DNA from: Streptomyces sp. NBC_00557
GTDB taxonomy: Bacteria > Actinomycetota > Actinomycetes > Streptomycetales > Streptomycetaceae
Direction of reading: 5' to 3'
Length of the DNA: 64,000 nucleotides
NCBI RefSeq assembly: GCF_036345995.1
Contig: NZ_CP107796.1
Location: 1,550,001 to 1,614,000 of the forward strand
The translations under genes were made by a program, and so were the position numbers. The notes below the pieces were generated by a model that saw only the letters and a program-made list of their open reading frames with translations, was not told the origin of the DNA and did not search any database. Of this stretch, positions 30,391 through 38,931 are shown in pieces (the stretch's first letter is position 1; the number at the start of each line of letters is the position of its first letter).

Positions 30391-31323
30391 TCAGGAGCCG
30401 AGGTCCTCCAGCCGGCGCCGGGCGGGGCCCAGCGAGCGGCCCCGGCCCGGCAGGCCGGCCCAGGGGTCGGTGCGGGCCTGTTCGGCGGCGTCGGCGAGGG
30501 TCCAGCGGCGGGCGTCGAGCCCGGGATCGTCCAGCTGGTCCCAGGACAGCGGTACGGCGACGGGGGCGCCGGGGCGGGCGCGGACGGTGTAGGGGGCGAC
30601 GGCGGTCTGGGCGTAGGCGTTGCGCTGCACGTCGAGGTAGAGACGGTCGCCGCGGGCGTCCTTGCGGGCTGCGGTGGTGAACCGGTCCGGGTATCGGGAC
30701 GCCAGCAACCCGGCGGCGGCGCGCGCGAATTCGCGGACCTCGTCGAAGCCGGCGCGGCCGTCGAGGCGGACCACGACGTGGAGTCCGCGCGAGCCGGTGG
30801 TCATGGGGGCGGCGGGCAGCTCCAGGTCGTCCAGCAGCTCCTTGAGCCGGCCGGCCGCCTCGCGCACCGGGGAGAAGTCGTCGCCGGGAGGGTCGAGGTC
30901 GAACACGAGCTGGTCGGGGTGGTCCGTGCCGCCGGCCCGGTCGGTGCGCGACAGCCAGCGGTGCAGGGTGATGCAGGCCTGGTCGGCCAGGTAGAGAAGG
31001 GTGGCGGTGTCGTCGCAGACGGCGTGCGTGACCGTGCCGCCCTCCTTGGCGACCACGGCGCGGGTGATCCAGTCCGGGTAGTGCTCCGGGACGTTCTTCT
31101 GCATGAACCGCTGGGCGTCGATGCCGTCGGGATACCGCTCCAGCATCAGCGGGCGGCCCCGCAGATGCGGCAGCATGGCCGGTGCGACGGACCGGTAGTA
31201 GTCGGCGAGGTCGCCCTTGGTGTACTCCTTGGCGCCGGAGCCGCCGGGGAAGAGGACCTTCCCCGGCCGCTGGATCCGCACCGTGCGGCGGCCCGCCCGT
31301 ATGGACCGCGCGTCGCCGCTCAT
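30391..31323 (-). CDS. LigD-type polymerase (primase-polymerase) domain, stand-alone
   Basis: 310 residues. Archaeo-eukaryotic primase-polymerase features of the NHEJ LigD polymerase domain: TVRIQRPGKVLFPG, YPDGIDAQRFMQKNVPEHYPDW, the catalytic pair DLDPP, TTGSRGLHVVV and the third acid in YLDVQRNAYAQT. There is no ligase or nuclease domain, as is frequent in Streptomyces. It could extend or fill DNA ends with NTPs during non-homologous repair. ATG overlaps the transketolase stop (ATGA). The gvp operon follows on the same strand. Confidence 0.9.
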   Translation of the reverse strand: MSGDARSIRAGRRTVRIQRPGKVLFPGGSGAKEYTKGDLADYYRSVAPAMLPHLRGRPLMLERYPDGIDAQRFMQKNVPEHYPDWITRAVVAKEGGTVTHAVCDDTATLLYLADQACITLHRWLSRTDRAGGTDHPDQLVFDLDPPGDDFSPVREAAGRLKELLDDLELPAAPMTTGSRGLHVVVRLDGRAGFDEVREFARAAAGLLASRYPDRFTTAARKDARGDRLYLDVQRNAYAQTAVAPYTVRARPGAPVAVPLSWDQLDDPGLDARRWTLADAAEQARTDPWAGLPGRGRSLGPARRRLEDLGS

Positions 31324-33167
31324 CGCACGACCGCCTCCTCGACCAGGAGTTTCGCCGCCGCCGTGATGCCCGCTGCGTCGATGCCGGCCGCGTGCAGCTG
31401 CTCGTCGGGCGCGGCCGAGCCCGGCATGGTGCGCACCGCGAGCCGGACCAGCCGGGGCACGGGACGGCCGTCGGCGAAGACCTCCGCGACCGCGTCGCCG
31501 AGGCCGCCCTCGGCGTGGTGGTCCTCCACGGTGAGCAGGCAGCCGGTCTCCTCGGCGGCCCGGCGCAGCGTGTCCGCGTCGACGGGCTTGACCGAGTACA
31601 GGTCGATCACCCGGACCCGGATGCCGTTCTCGGCCAGCCGGTCGGCCGCGGTCAGCGCCTCGGGCACGGTGACCCCGGCCGCGACGACCGTCAGCCGGTC
31701 CTCCTCGCTCTCCCGCAGCGTCTTGCTGCCGCCGACCGGGAACTCCTCGTCGGGGCCGTAGAGCACCGGGGTCTTGCCGCGTGAGGTGCGCAGATAGCGC
31801 ATCCCGTCGAGGCCGGCCATGGCCGCGACCAGCCGGGCGGTCTGGTTGGCGTCGCACGGGTACAGCACGGTCGAGCCGTACACGGCGCGGAACATCGCCA
31901 GGTCCTCCAGGCCCATCTGCGAGGGCCCGTCCTGGCCGATGGCGACGCCGGCGTGCGAGCCGACCAGGTTGATGCCGGAGCCGCTGATGGACGCCATCCG
32001 CACGAAGTCGTGGGCGCGGGTGAGGAACGCGGCGAACGTCGAGGCGTACGGCAGCCAGCCCCGGGCGGCCATGCCGACGGCTGCGGCGACCAGCTGCTGC
32101 TCGGCGATGTAGCACTCGAAGAAGCGGTCCGGATGGGCCTTGGCGAACTCCTCGGTGCGGGTGGAGTCGCCGACCTCGCCGTCCAGGGCGACGACATCGC
32201 CGCGGGCGCTGCCGAGCGCGGCGAGGGCCGCGCCGAAGGCGTCCCGGGTGGCCACCTGGTCGCCCTGGTCGTAGCGCGGCAGCTGGAGCACCTCGGTGGT
32301 CAGGTCGCGCAGCGCGGCGGCGGCCGGCGGCTCGTGCACCCGCACGTGCAGGGAGCGCGGCCCGCCGAGCTCGGCGACGGCCTCCTCGGCGTCGGGCAGC
32401 GGCTTGCCGTGGTGGCCCTCGAGGTCCTCGACGGCGGCGACGCCCTTGCCCTTGAGGGTGCGGGCGAGGATCGCCACGGGCTGCCCGGCCGTGGACAGCG
32501 CCTCGCCGTAGGCCCGGTCGATCTTGTCGACGTCGTGGCCGTCGATCTCGACGGTGTGCCAGCCGAAGGCCTGGAAGCGGCGGGCGTAGGCGTCCAGGTC
32601 GTGCCCGTGCCGGGTGGGCCCGCGCTGGCCGAGCCGGTTGACGTCGACGATGACGATCAGGTTGTCCAGGTGCTCGTGCCCGGCGTGTTCGGCGGCCTCC
32701 CAGACCGAGCCCTCCGCCAGCTCGCTGTCCCCGCACAGCACCCACACCCGGTACCCGGTGCGGTCCAGGCGCTTGCCGGCCAGGGCGATGCCCACGCCGA
32801 CCGGCAGGCCCTGGCCGAGGGAGCCGGTGGCCGTCTCCACCCAGGGCAGCCGCCGGGGCGTCGGATGCCCCTCCAGCCGGCTGCCGAGCCCCCGGAAGGT
32901 GAGCAGCTCGCCGTCCTCGATCGCCCCGGCCGCCTTGTAGGCGGCGTACAGCAGCGGTGAGGCGTGCCCCTTGGACAGCACGAACCGGTCGTTGGCGGGG
33001 TGCTCGGGGCGTTCGAAGTCGTAGCGCAGATGGTGGGCGAGCAGCACGGCCATCAGATCGGCGGCGGACATCGAGGACGTGGGATGCCCGGACCCCGCGG
33101 CGGCGGACGCCCGCACGCTGTCCACGCGCAACTGCTGTCCGAGTTCGACGAGTTCGTCGGTGTTCAT
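31320..33167 (-). CDS. Transketolase
   Basis: 615 residues, single polypeptide. TPP-binding motif GDSELAEGSVWEAAEHAG to NLIVIVDVNRLGQ (about 155-187), SKGHASPLLYAA, and the Pyr domain with the catalytic Glu in FECYIAEQQLVAAAVGMA, then GLEDLAMFRAVYG. It is shorter than housekeeping tktA-type enzymes (about 690 residues) and resembles the paralogue next to gvp genes in Streptomyces. The normal reaction is two-carbon transfer in the pentose phosphate cycle. ATG 33167 has AAGGAGATCC. It is coupled to the polymerase-domain gene. Confidence 0.88.
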   Translation of the reverse strand: MNTDELVELGQQLRVDSVRASAAAGSGHPTSSMSAADLMAVLLAHHLRYDFERPEHPANDRFVLSKGHASPLLYAAYKAAGAIEDGELLTFRGLGSRLEGHPTPRRLPWVETATGSLGQGLPVGVGIALAGKRLDRTGYRVWVLCGDSELAEGSVWEAAEHAGHEHLDNLIVIVDVNRLGQRGPTRHGHDLDAYARRFQAFGWHTVEIDGHDVDKIDRAYGEALSTAGQPVAILARTLKGKGVAAVEDLEGHHGKPLPDAEEAVAELGGPRSLHVRVHEPPAAAALRDLTTEVLQLPRYDQGDQVATRDAFGAALAALGSARGDVVALDGEVGDSTRTEEFAKAHPDRFFECYIAEQQLVAAAVGMAARGWLPYASTFAAFLTRAHDFVRMASISGSGINLVGSHAGVAIGQDGPSQMGLEDLAMFRAVYGSTVLYPCDANQTARLVAAMAGLDGMRYLRTSRGKTPVLYGPDEEFPVGGSKTLRESEEDRLTVVAAGVTVPEALTAADRLAENGIRVRVIDLYSVKPVDADTLRRAAEETGCLLTVEDHHAEGGLGDAVAEVFADGRPVPRLVRLAVRTMPGSAAPDEQLHAAGIDAAGITAAAKLLVEEAVVR

Positions 33168-33238
33168 GGATCTCCTTGTGATGAGTCGAGGGGGGTACGG
33201 CCCCGAAGGAGCCGGGCGGCCGGGCACAGTGGGCGGGG

Positions 33239-34672
33239 TCACCCGTCGGCCGGCTCCCCGGGCGCCGGGGGATCGGTGCGCCTGACCGGGCCGGGGGCGG
33301 GGTGGTCGCCGGGCTCGTGCCCGGCGGCGGGCGGCTGCGCCGCCCGTTCACGTCCCTGTTTCCCCTCCGGTCCGCCGGGGACGCGCGGCAGCTCGGGGGA
33401 CGCCGAGTCCAGGGGCACCGACCAGGACCGTACGAGGCCCAACTGGACGCCCTGGCGCGGCAGTACGGCGTCCAGCAGCCAGTCCGCGGCCACCCGGATC
33501 CGGTTGCCGGGCAGCGCGGCCAGGTGGTAGCCGCGGGTGACCGCGCCGGCCGCCGGGCCGGACAGCGGGACGCCGAACGGGTTGGCGGCGGCCCGCGCCC
33601 CGCCCAGGTCGACCGCGAAGCCCAGGTCGCGATGGCGGTACGGCCGCCGGCGCCTGCCGAGGCCGAGCGAGGCGGCCACGTTCTCCCCGGCCACCCGGCC
33701 CTGCCGCCAGGCGTGCTGGGCCGTCATCGGGGTGAACGACCCGGGCTGCTCCAGGTCCGGTACGGCGGCCGCGTCCCCGCAGGCGAACACCTCGGGCCGG
33801 CCCGGCAGCCGCAGATACGGGTCGACGATCAGCCGGCCCCGCTCCAGCGGCTGTCCGACCGCCTCCACCAGCGGGTCGGGCCGTACCCCGACACACCACA
33901 CCAGCGTCCGGGACGGCACGAACTCCCCGTCGGTGAGCAGCACCCCGTCGTGAGTGGCCTCCTTCACCGAGGTGCCCATCCGCACGTCGACGCCCCGCCC
34001 CCGCAGCACCCGGTCGGCGGTGCGGGACAGCCGCTCGGCCAGCTCCGGCAGCACCCGTGGCGCCACGTCCAGCAGGATCCAGCGCGGCCGGACGGGCAGC
34101 CGGTGCCGGCGCGCCAGCCGGTCGGTGAGCAGCTGCATCTGCGCGGCCACCTCGGTGCCGGTGTAGCCGGCGCCCACCACGACGAAGGTGCAGCGGGCCG
34201 CGCAGACCTTCGGGTCGTCCTCGGTGGCGGCCAGCTCCACCTGGCGGGTCACGTGGTCGCGCAGGTACAGCGCCTCGGGCAGCCCGCGGAAGCCGTGCGC
34301 GTGCTCGGCGATCCCGGGCACGGGCAGCAGCTTGTGGACGCTGCCGACGCCGAGCACCAGCCGGTCGTAGCCGAGGGTGCCGATGCCGCCCTCCGGGTCG
34401 GCGTAGTGCACGGTGCGGGCGTCGAGGTCGACGTGGTCCGCCTCGCCGAGCACCATCCGCACCCCGCGCAGGGTGCCCGGCAGCGACACGGTGACCCTGC
34501 GGGCCTCCAGGCTGCCGGCGGCGACCTGGGGCAGCAGCGGCAGGTACAGGAAATAGTCGGTCGGGTTCAGCAACGTGACGTCGGCCCGGTCCCGGGTCAG
34601 CCGGGCCAGTGTGCGGGCGGCCCGGTACCCGGCGAACCCGGCGCCGACGATCACGACATGAGGTCGGCTCAC
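33239..34672 (-). CDS. Type II NADH dehydrogenase / NAD(P)/FAD-dependent oxidoreductase
   Basis: 477 residues. FAD-binding GxGxxG is VVIVGAGFAGYRAARTLA at the N-terminus; NADH-binding GxGxxG is VVVGAGYTGTEVAAQM (about 165). Also FACGDAAAVPD near the FAD ribityl site. NDH-2 enzymes oxidise NADH and reduce menaquinone at the membrane without proton pumping. The last 60 residues are Pro/Gly-rich and not part of the domain. GTG 34672 is chosen for GGAGG eight bases upstream. It is divergent from an F420 enzyme, with three direct repeats in between. Confidence 0.85.
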   Translation of the reverse strand: MSRPHVVIVGAGFAGYRAARTLARLTRDRADVTLLNPTDYFLYLPLLPQVAAGSLEARRVTVSLPGTLRGVRMVLGEADHVDLDARTVHYADPEGGIGTLGYDRLVLGVGSVHKLLPVPGIAEHAHGFRGLPEALYLRDHVTRQVELAATEDDPKVCAARCTFVVVGAGYTGTEVAAQMQLLTDRLARRHRLPVRPRWILLDVAPRVLPELAERLSRTADRVLRGRGVDVRMGTSVKEATHDGVLLTDGEFVPSRTLVWCVGVRPDPLVEAVGQPLERGRLIVDPYLRLPGRPEVFACGDAAAVPDLEQPGSFTPMTAQHAWRQGRVAGENVAASLGLGRRRRPYRHRDLGFAVDLGGARAAANPFGVPLSGPAAGAVTRGYHLAALPGNRIRVAADWLLDAVLPRQGVQLGLVRSWSVPLDSASPELPRVPGGPEGKQGRERAAQPPAAGHEPGDHPAPGPVRRTDPPAPGEPADG

Positions 34673-34728
34673 GGTGCGCCTCCGGCGGTGCGGCTCGTCC
34701 GAGGCTTTCCGCGTAACCGGGGCCGGGG

Positions 34729-34780
34729 CACCCAAACGCCGGGCGGGTCACCCGTACGCGCCCCGCGGCACCCGAACGCC
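34729..34780. promoter_or_regulatory. Three direct repeats with 20-bp period in a divergent promoter region
   Basis: CACCCAAACGCC at 34729-34740, CACCCGTACGCG at 34749-34760 and CACCCGAACGCC at 34769-34780 fit CACCCRWACGCS. Starts are exactly 20 bases apart, so all copies face one side of the helix. They lie between ndh (minus) and the F420 oxidoreductase gene (plus) and could be an operator for both. Confidence 0.5.
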
Positions 34781-34847
34781 GCTCCGCGTTTTGTGCCGTG
34801 CGCCCCGGTTACCCGGGCCCGGACCGGATCACGCGGAGGTGCTTTCC

Positions 34848-35801
34848 ATGCCCGAGTACGGCTATTTCCTGGCGAGCGAGGAGCACAGCCCGGCCGCGCT
34901 CGTCGAGCAGGCCCGGATGGCCGAGCAGGCCGGATTCCGGGCGCTGTGGATCTCCGACCACTTCCACCCGTGGAACGACGCGCAGGGGCAGAGCCCGTTC
35001 GTGTGGTCCGTGATCGGCGCCCTGTCGGAGGCGGTGTCCCTGCCGATCGAGACGGCGGTGACCTGTCCGACCGTGCGGATGCACCCGGCGGTGACGGCGC
35101 AGGCCGCGGCGACCAGCGCGGTGATGACCGGGGGCCGCTTCCGGCTGGGCGTGGGCACCGGCGAGGCGCTGAACGAGCACATCCTGGGCGACCGCTGGCC
35201 GCCGACGCACGTGCGCCTGGAGATGCTGGAGGAGGCCATCCAGGTGATGCGCCGGCTGTTCACCGGCGAGGAGGTCAACCACCGCGGCACCCACTACACC
35301 GTGGAGAACGCCCGCCTCTACACCGTCCCGGACGAGCCGGTCCCCATCGACATCTCCGGATTCGGCCCGAAGGCGATCTCGCTGGCCGCCCGGGTGGGCG
35401 ACGGGTACATCAGCATGATGCCGGACGACGAGATGGTGACTCGGTTCCGCAAGGGCGGCGGCGGCGCGAAGCCGGTCAGCGGCGGGACGAAGGTGTGCTA
35501 CGGCACCGACCGCGAGGAGTGCGTCCGTACGGTGCACCGGCTCTGGTACAACGAGCTGCTGCCCGGCGAGATGGGCCAGGTGCTGCCGTCGCCGCGGCAC
35601 TTCGAGCAGCTCCACGAGCTGGTCACCGAGGACATGGTGCGGGAGAAGGTCGTGTGCGGGGACGACGCCGACCAGCACGTGGCCGTGCTGAAGTCGTTCG
35701 CCGACGCCGGGTTCGACCGGGTGTATGTGAACCAGATCGGGCCCGATCAGCAGGGGTTCTTCGACTTCTACCGGACGAAGGTGCTGCCGCAGCTGCCCTG
35801 A
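34848..35801 (+). CDS. LLM-class F420-dependent oxidoreductase
   Basis: 317 residues, TIM-barrel bacterial luciferase-like fold. Diagnostic strings: EYGYFLASEEHSPAALVEQA, ALWISDHFHPWNDAQGQSPF, FRLGVGTGEALNEHILG and ISGFGPKAISLAARVGDGY. This matches the F420-dependent subgroup around glucose-6-phosphate dehydrogenase-like enzymes of unknown substrate. ATG has CGGAGGTG upstream. It is divergent from the NADH dehydrogenase and is followed by a VOC gene. Confidence 0.88.
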   Translation: MPEYGYFLASEEHSPAALVEQARMAEQAGFRALWISDHFHPWNDAQGQSPFVWSVIGALSEAVSLPIETAVTCPTVRMHPAVTAQAAATSAVMTGGRFRLGVGTGEALNEHILGDRWPPTHVRLEMLEEAIQVMRRLFTGEEVNHRGTHYTVENARLYTVPDEPVPIDISGFGPKAISLAARVGDGYISMMPDDEMVTRFRKGGGGAKPVSGGTKVCYGTDREECVRTVHRLWYNELLPGEMGQVLPSPRHFEQLHELVTEDMVREKVVCGDDADQHVAVLKSFADAGFDRVYVNQIGPDQQGFFDFYRTKVLPQLP

Positions 35802-35836
35802 TCCGCGGTGCCCTGCACACGTCCGCCCGGTCCAAC

Positions 35837-35842
35837 TAGGCT
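35837..35842 (+). promoter_or_regulatory. -10 element TAGGCT of a leaderless promoter
   Basis: TAGGCT ends seven bases before the VOC-protein ATG at 35850, and no ribosome site intervenes, the usual layout of leaderless Streptomyces promoters. Confidence 0.5.
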
Positions 35843-35849
35843 CTGGCGC

Positions 35850-36197
35850 ATGGAGATTCTGGGCGCCTCGCTGCGCATCTGCGTCGACGACCTCGATACC
35901 GCGATCCCGTTCTACGAGCGGCTCGCCGCCGGCAGAGCCCTGCGGTTCGAGCGCGGCGGGGTGCAGGTGGCCGCGATCGGCTCCTTTCTGCTGATGAGCG
36001 GGCCGGAGGAGGAGCTGGAGATCCTGCGCAAGGTGGCGGCGACCATCGCGGTGAAGGACGTCGAGGAGGCCCACCGGCTGCTGACGGAGCTCGGCGCCCG
36101 GATCCTCGCGGGTCCGGTGCCGACGCCGGTGGGCCGCAATCTCCTCGCCATGCACCCGGACGGGTCGGTGTTCGAGTACGTCGACCAGCGCGGCTGA
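35850..36197 (+). CDS. VOC-family (glyoxalase-like) protein
   Basis: 115 residues with two beta-alpha-beta-beta-beta units: ASLRICVDDLDTAIPFYERL and AATIAVKDVEEAHRLLTELG, ending HPDGSVFEYVDQ. This is the vicinal-oxygen-chelate fold; a metal site is possible with the Glu of VFEY, but the N-terminal His of glyoxalases is missing, so it may be a binding protein. The start fits a leaderless transcript. Convergent with the DUF5107 gene. Confidence 0.85.
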   Translation: MEILGASLRICVDDLDTAIPFYERLAAGRALRFERGGVQVAAIGSFLLMSGPEEELEILRKVAATIAVKDVEEAHRLLTELGARILAGPVPTPVGRNLLAMHPDGSVFEYVDQRG

Positions 36198-36240
36198 GCC
36201 CGTCGAAAACCCCGGCAGAGCACCCTGTCAGGGCACCCCG

Positions 36241-38232
36241 TCAGGGCGCGTCGGGCATCCGGAAGTCGTAGCGGGCGGGAAGGGGCTCGTCCGTGAGCCG
36301 GGACCACAGCCGGCCCAGCGCCTCCTCGCCCTCCCGCAGGTCGGCCACCTCGAACCCGGCGTCGAACACCGCCCGGGCCTCGGCGGGCCGGCCCTCCGCG
36401 AGCAGCAGCCCGGCCTCCAGGAGCCGGAAGCGGCCGCGCTCGCGGACGGCGGGCAGCAGCCGGTCGAAGACCGCGCGCGCCTCGGCCGTCCGCCGCACCC
36501 GGAGCAGCGCCTCGAGGGCCTCCCGGCCGAGCGCGGCCACGGCGGCCGTCCACGCCTCGCCGTCGTCGCGCCGCTCGCGGCACAGGTCGTCGAAGGCGTC
36601 CGCGCACCGGTCGGCGGCCCGCTCGTGGTGGCCGGCCTCCTGGTCGGCCACGGCCAGGCAGCGCAGCAGCGGCCACAGGGACGGGGCGAGTCCGAGGGCG
36701 CGCTCCCAGCTGCGGACCGCCTGCGCGCGGTCGCCGGCGTGCCACTGGGCGACTCCGAGGTGGTACTCGGTGTGCGGGGTGGCGGGCGCGGTCTCCAGCA
36801 TGTCCCGCCAGTGCGGGGCGACGAGGGTCTCGCCCGGCGGCCGCACCCGGCGCGGCTCCGGCAGTGAGCCGGTGCGCAGCAGTTCCCGCCACGGCGCCTG
36901 GGCCTCGCCGAGAGTGGATTCGGGGAACGGGGTGCCGGGCAGCTTCCAGTCCGCGCGCAGCACTTCGAGCGCCCCCCAGCCGGAGCCGGCGGCCAGGATC
37001 TCGCCGGGCTCGGTGTCGGCGCACGGCTGCCACGCCGCGTACGCCTCCTCGACGCGGGCCCGGGGCAGGACGGACTCGAGGCGCTCCTCGGCGTCCCGCA
37101 CCACCCGGTCCCACTCCCCCTCGGGCGGGGCGTCGAGCGGGCCGTACGCCTCCAGCCAGGACACCTCGCTCTCCGCCTCCAGCCGGACGTGTTCCAGCTG
37201 GGTGCGGGCGAGCCCGGCCTGGATCTCGCAGTAGCCTCCGGTGCCGGGTTCGGTGAGCCACTCCTGCCAGCGCCGGCCGCCGGGCAGATGGCCCCACACG
37301 AACAGCTTGCGGCCGCGCAGGGTGTCGGTGGACGTCTGCACCAGCCCGTGGCCGCCGGCGTCCAGCGCGGCGATCCAGCGGCGGCGGCCGTCCGGCACCT
37401 CGTAGAAGTAGTCGGCGGCGTAGGGGCTGTTGAGGGGGTAGGTGCGGTCGATGCCGTCGTACGACGGGACGGGGACCCTGCGCAGCCGGCGCTCGTAGCC
37501 GATGGGGGTACCTCCCACGCCCTTAAGGCAGTGGGGGAGCCAGGCCTCCTCGGCGGGGGCCAGGACCCGGCACTCCTCCGGCACCGCGATGTTGGACCAC
37601 CAGTACGTGGGCGCCGGCCGCTCGTGCGGGTTGCGGACGCGGACGCCGACGTAGAGGAAGTCGGAGCCGTCGGGCAGCCACAGGTCGACCTGGAAGGGCA
37701 GGTCGCGCAGCCGCTCCCACTCCCACAGGCGCAGCATCTCCCCGCCGTCCGGGGCCGGGACGCGGGCGGCGTGCAGGGGTGCGCAGGACAGGGTGGTGTG
37801 GCCGGTGGCGCCGATGTTCCATTCGATGCCGCCGGAGTACCAGGCGCCGTTGAGGGCGAAGTTGGCGGGCTGGAACACCGGGTTGGCATAGAGGAGTTCG
37901 CGTCCGGTCGGCAGGTGGACCAGGGAGGCCACGCGGCCGCCGAGGCCGGGCAGGACGGTGGCGCGCAGCCGGTCGTTCTCGATCACCAGGGCGTCTAGGG
38001 GGCGGGGCTCGCGGGTTCTGCCGTAGCCGTCGCGGACGCGGACCGGGAGCAGGCTGCGCAGCGGCTCGTAGCCCAGCTGGCGGGCCATGTCCCTGGGCAT
38101 GCCGTCCCGGTCCCGGTCGTCGATGCGGTGGACCTCGTCGAGGGGGCGCAGCGGGGGCAGGGGGTTGTCCGGGCCCAACGGCGCGGCGGGCAGCGTCAGT
38201 ACCTCACGTCGGATCCTCGTCACGATCACCAT
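36241..38232 (-). CDS. DUF5107 domain protein with TPR-like C-terminus
   Basis: 663 residues. Residues about 60-370 are a galactose-mutarotase-like DUF5107 domain (LVIENDRLRATVLPGLGGRV, then NPVFQPANFALNGAWYSGGIEWNIG). Residues about 480-650 form TPR-like helices (TEYHLGVAQWHAGDRAQAVRSWERAL). DUF5107 proteins are linked to carbohydrate handling; the activity is not known. Residues LPHCLKGVGGTP are encoded by a palindromic mini-element at 37505-37540. The ATG has a poor ribosome site, and a GTG three bases later is equally possible. Confidence 0.82.
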   Translation of the reverse strand: MVIVTRIRREVLTLPAAPLGPDNPLPPLRPLDEVHRIDDRDRDGMPRDMARQLGYEPLRSLLPVRVRDGYGRTREPRPLDALVIENDRLRATVLPGLGGRVASLVHLPTGRELLYANPVFQPANFALNGAWYSGGIEWNIGATGHTTLSCAPLHAARVPAPDGGEMLRLWEWERLRDLPFQVDLWLPDGSDFLYVGVRVRNPHERPAPTYWWSNIAVPEECRVLAPAEEAWLPHCLKGVGGTPIGYERRLRRVPVPSYDGIDRTYPLNSPYAADYFYEVPDGRRRWIAALDAGGHGLVQTSTDTLRGRKLFVWGHLPGGRRWQEWLTEPGTGGYCEIQAGLARTQLEHVRLEAESEVSWLEAYGPLDAPPEGEWDRVVRDAEERLESVLPRARVEEAYAAWQPCADTEPGEILAAGSGWGALEVLRADWKLPGTPFPESTLGEAQAPWRELLRTGSLPEPRRVRPPGETLVAPHWRDMLETAPATPHTEYHLGVAQWHAGDRAQAVRSWERALGLAPSLWPLLRCLAVADQEAGHHERAADRCADAFDDLCRERRDDGEAWTAAVAALGREALEALLRVRRTAEARAVFDRLLPAVRERGRFRLLEAGLLLAEGRPAEARAVFDAGFEVADLREGEEALGRLWSRLTDEPLPARYDFRMPDAP
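37505..37540 (-). repeat. Palindromic mini-element inside the DUF5107 gene
   Basis: On the minus strand the sequence runs CTCCCCCACTGCC-TTAA-GGGCGTGGGAG followed by GTACCCCC: two imperfect complementary arms around TTAA. The kind (CTCCC..GGGAGGTACCCCC) recurs in Streptomyces genomes between and within genes. It reads through in frame as LPHCLKGVGGTP. Confidence 0.55.
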
Positions 38233-38295
38233 GGAACCCGGCGCGGGCCGTCCCGGCCAGGGGACGTGCCGGTCAGGATTGCGCAAAGGGTGTGC

Positions 38296-38862
38296 TCAGG
38301 CGGTGGACTCCCGTGTCCCGGCGCGCATCTCCACGGTGAGCGCCCAGCGTTCGTGGTCGCGCCAGGCGCCGTCGACGAAGAGCATGGCCGGGGAGAACCC
38401 CTCCAGCCGGAAGCCGGCACCGCGCGCCAGCGCGATGGAGGCGGTGTTGCCGGGCTGTACGTTGATCTCCAGCCGGTGCAGCCCGAGCGGCCCGAAGGCG
38501 TGGTCGACGACCAGGCCGAGGCCCTCGCGCATCAGACCGCGCCCGGCGGCGTGCGCGAAGGCCCCGTAGCCGAGGGCGCCGCACTGGAAGGCGCCGCGCA
38601 CGATGTTGTTGATGTTGATGTATCCGGCGATGTCCCCGCTGTCCCTCTCGCACACCAGGAAGCCGGCCTTCGCGGGGTCCTCGATCAGCGGGCGCGTGTA
38701 GGCGGCGTAGGCCTGCTCGTTGTCCGGCGGGAACAGCCAGGGCCGGTGCAGGTCCTTGCTCTCGCGGACCCGCGCGGTGAACTCGGGGCCGTCCTCGAGG
38801 GTGAAGTGGCGGATGGCGACGCGGGGACCCTCGGCGAGGTAGTGGGGCGCGGTGTGCGGCAT
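38296..38862 (-). CDS. GNAT N-acetyltransferase (RimJ/RimL-like)
   Basis: 188 residues. GNAT motifs: AIRHFTLEDGPEFTARVRES, SGDIAGYININNIVRGAFQ, GLMREGLGLVVDHAFGPLGLHRLEINVQPGN (acetyl-CoA binding and beta 5) with ALARGAGFRLEG. Closest in style to ribosomal-protein alanine acetyltransferases (RimJ). No good ribosome site; TATTAC nine bases before the ATG could make it leaderless. It sits between LD-carboxypeptidase and DUF5107 genes on the same strand. Confidence 0.88.
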   Translation of the reverse strand: MPHTAPHYLAEGPRVAIRHFTLEDGPEFTARVRESKDLHRPWLFPPDNEQAYAAYTRPLIEDPAKAGFLVCERDSGDIAGYININNIVRGAFQCGALGYGAFAHAAGRGLMREGLGLVVDHAFGPLGLHRLEINVQPGNTASIALARGAGFRLEGFSPAMLFVDGAWRDHERWALTVEMRAGTRESTA

Positions 38863-38931
38863 CCGGCCAGGGTAATACGGCGTTCCGGCCGGGGCCGTCG
38901 GCGCGACGGGTCACCGCGTACGTGCCGCGGT

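Noticed and set aside
34729..34780. PHO box (PhoP direct repeats)
   Set aside because: PHO boxes are GTTCACC-type units repeated every 11 bases; these are 20 bases apart with CACCCRWACGC.
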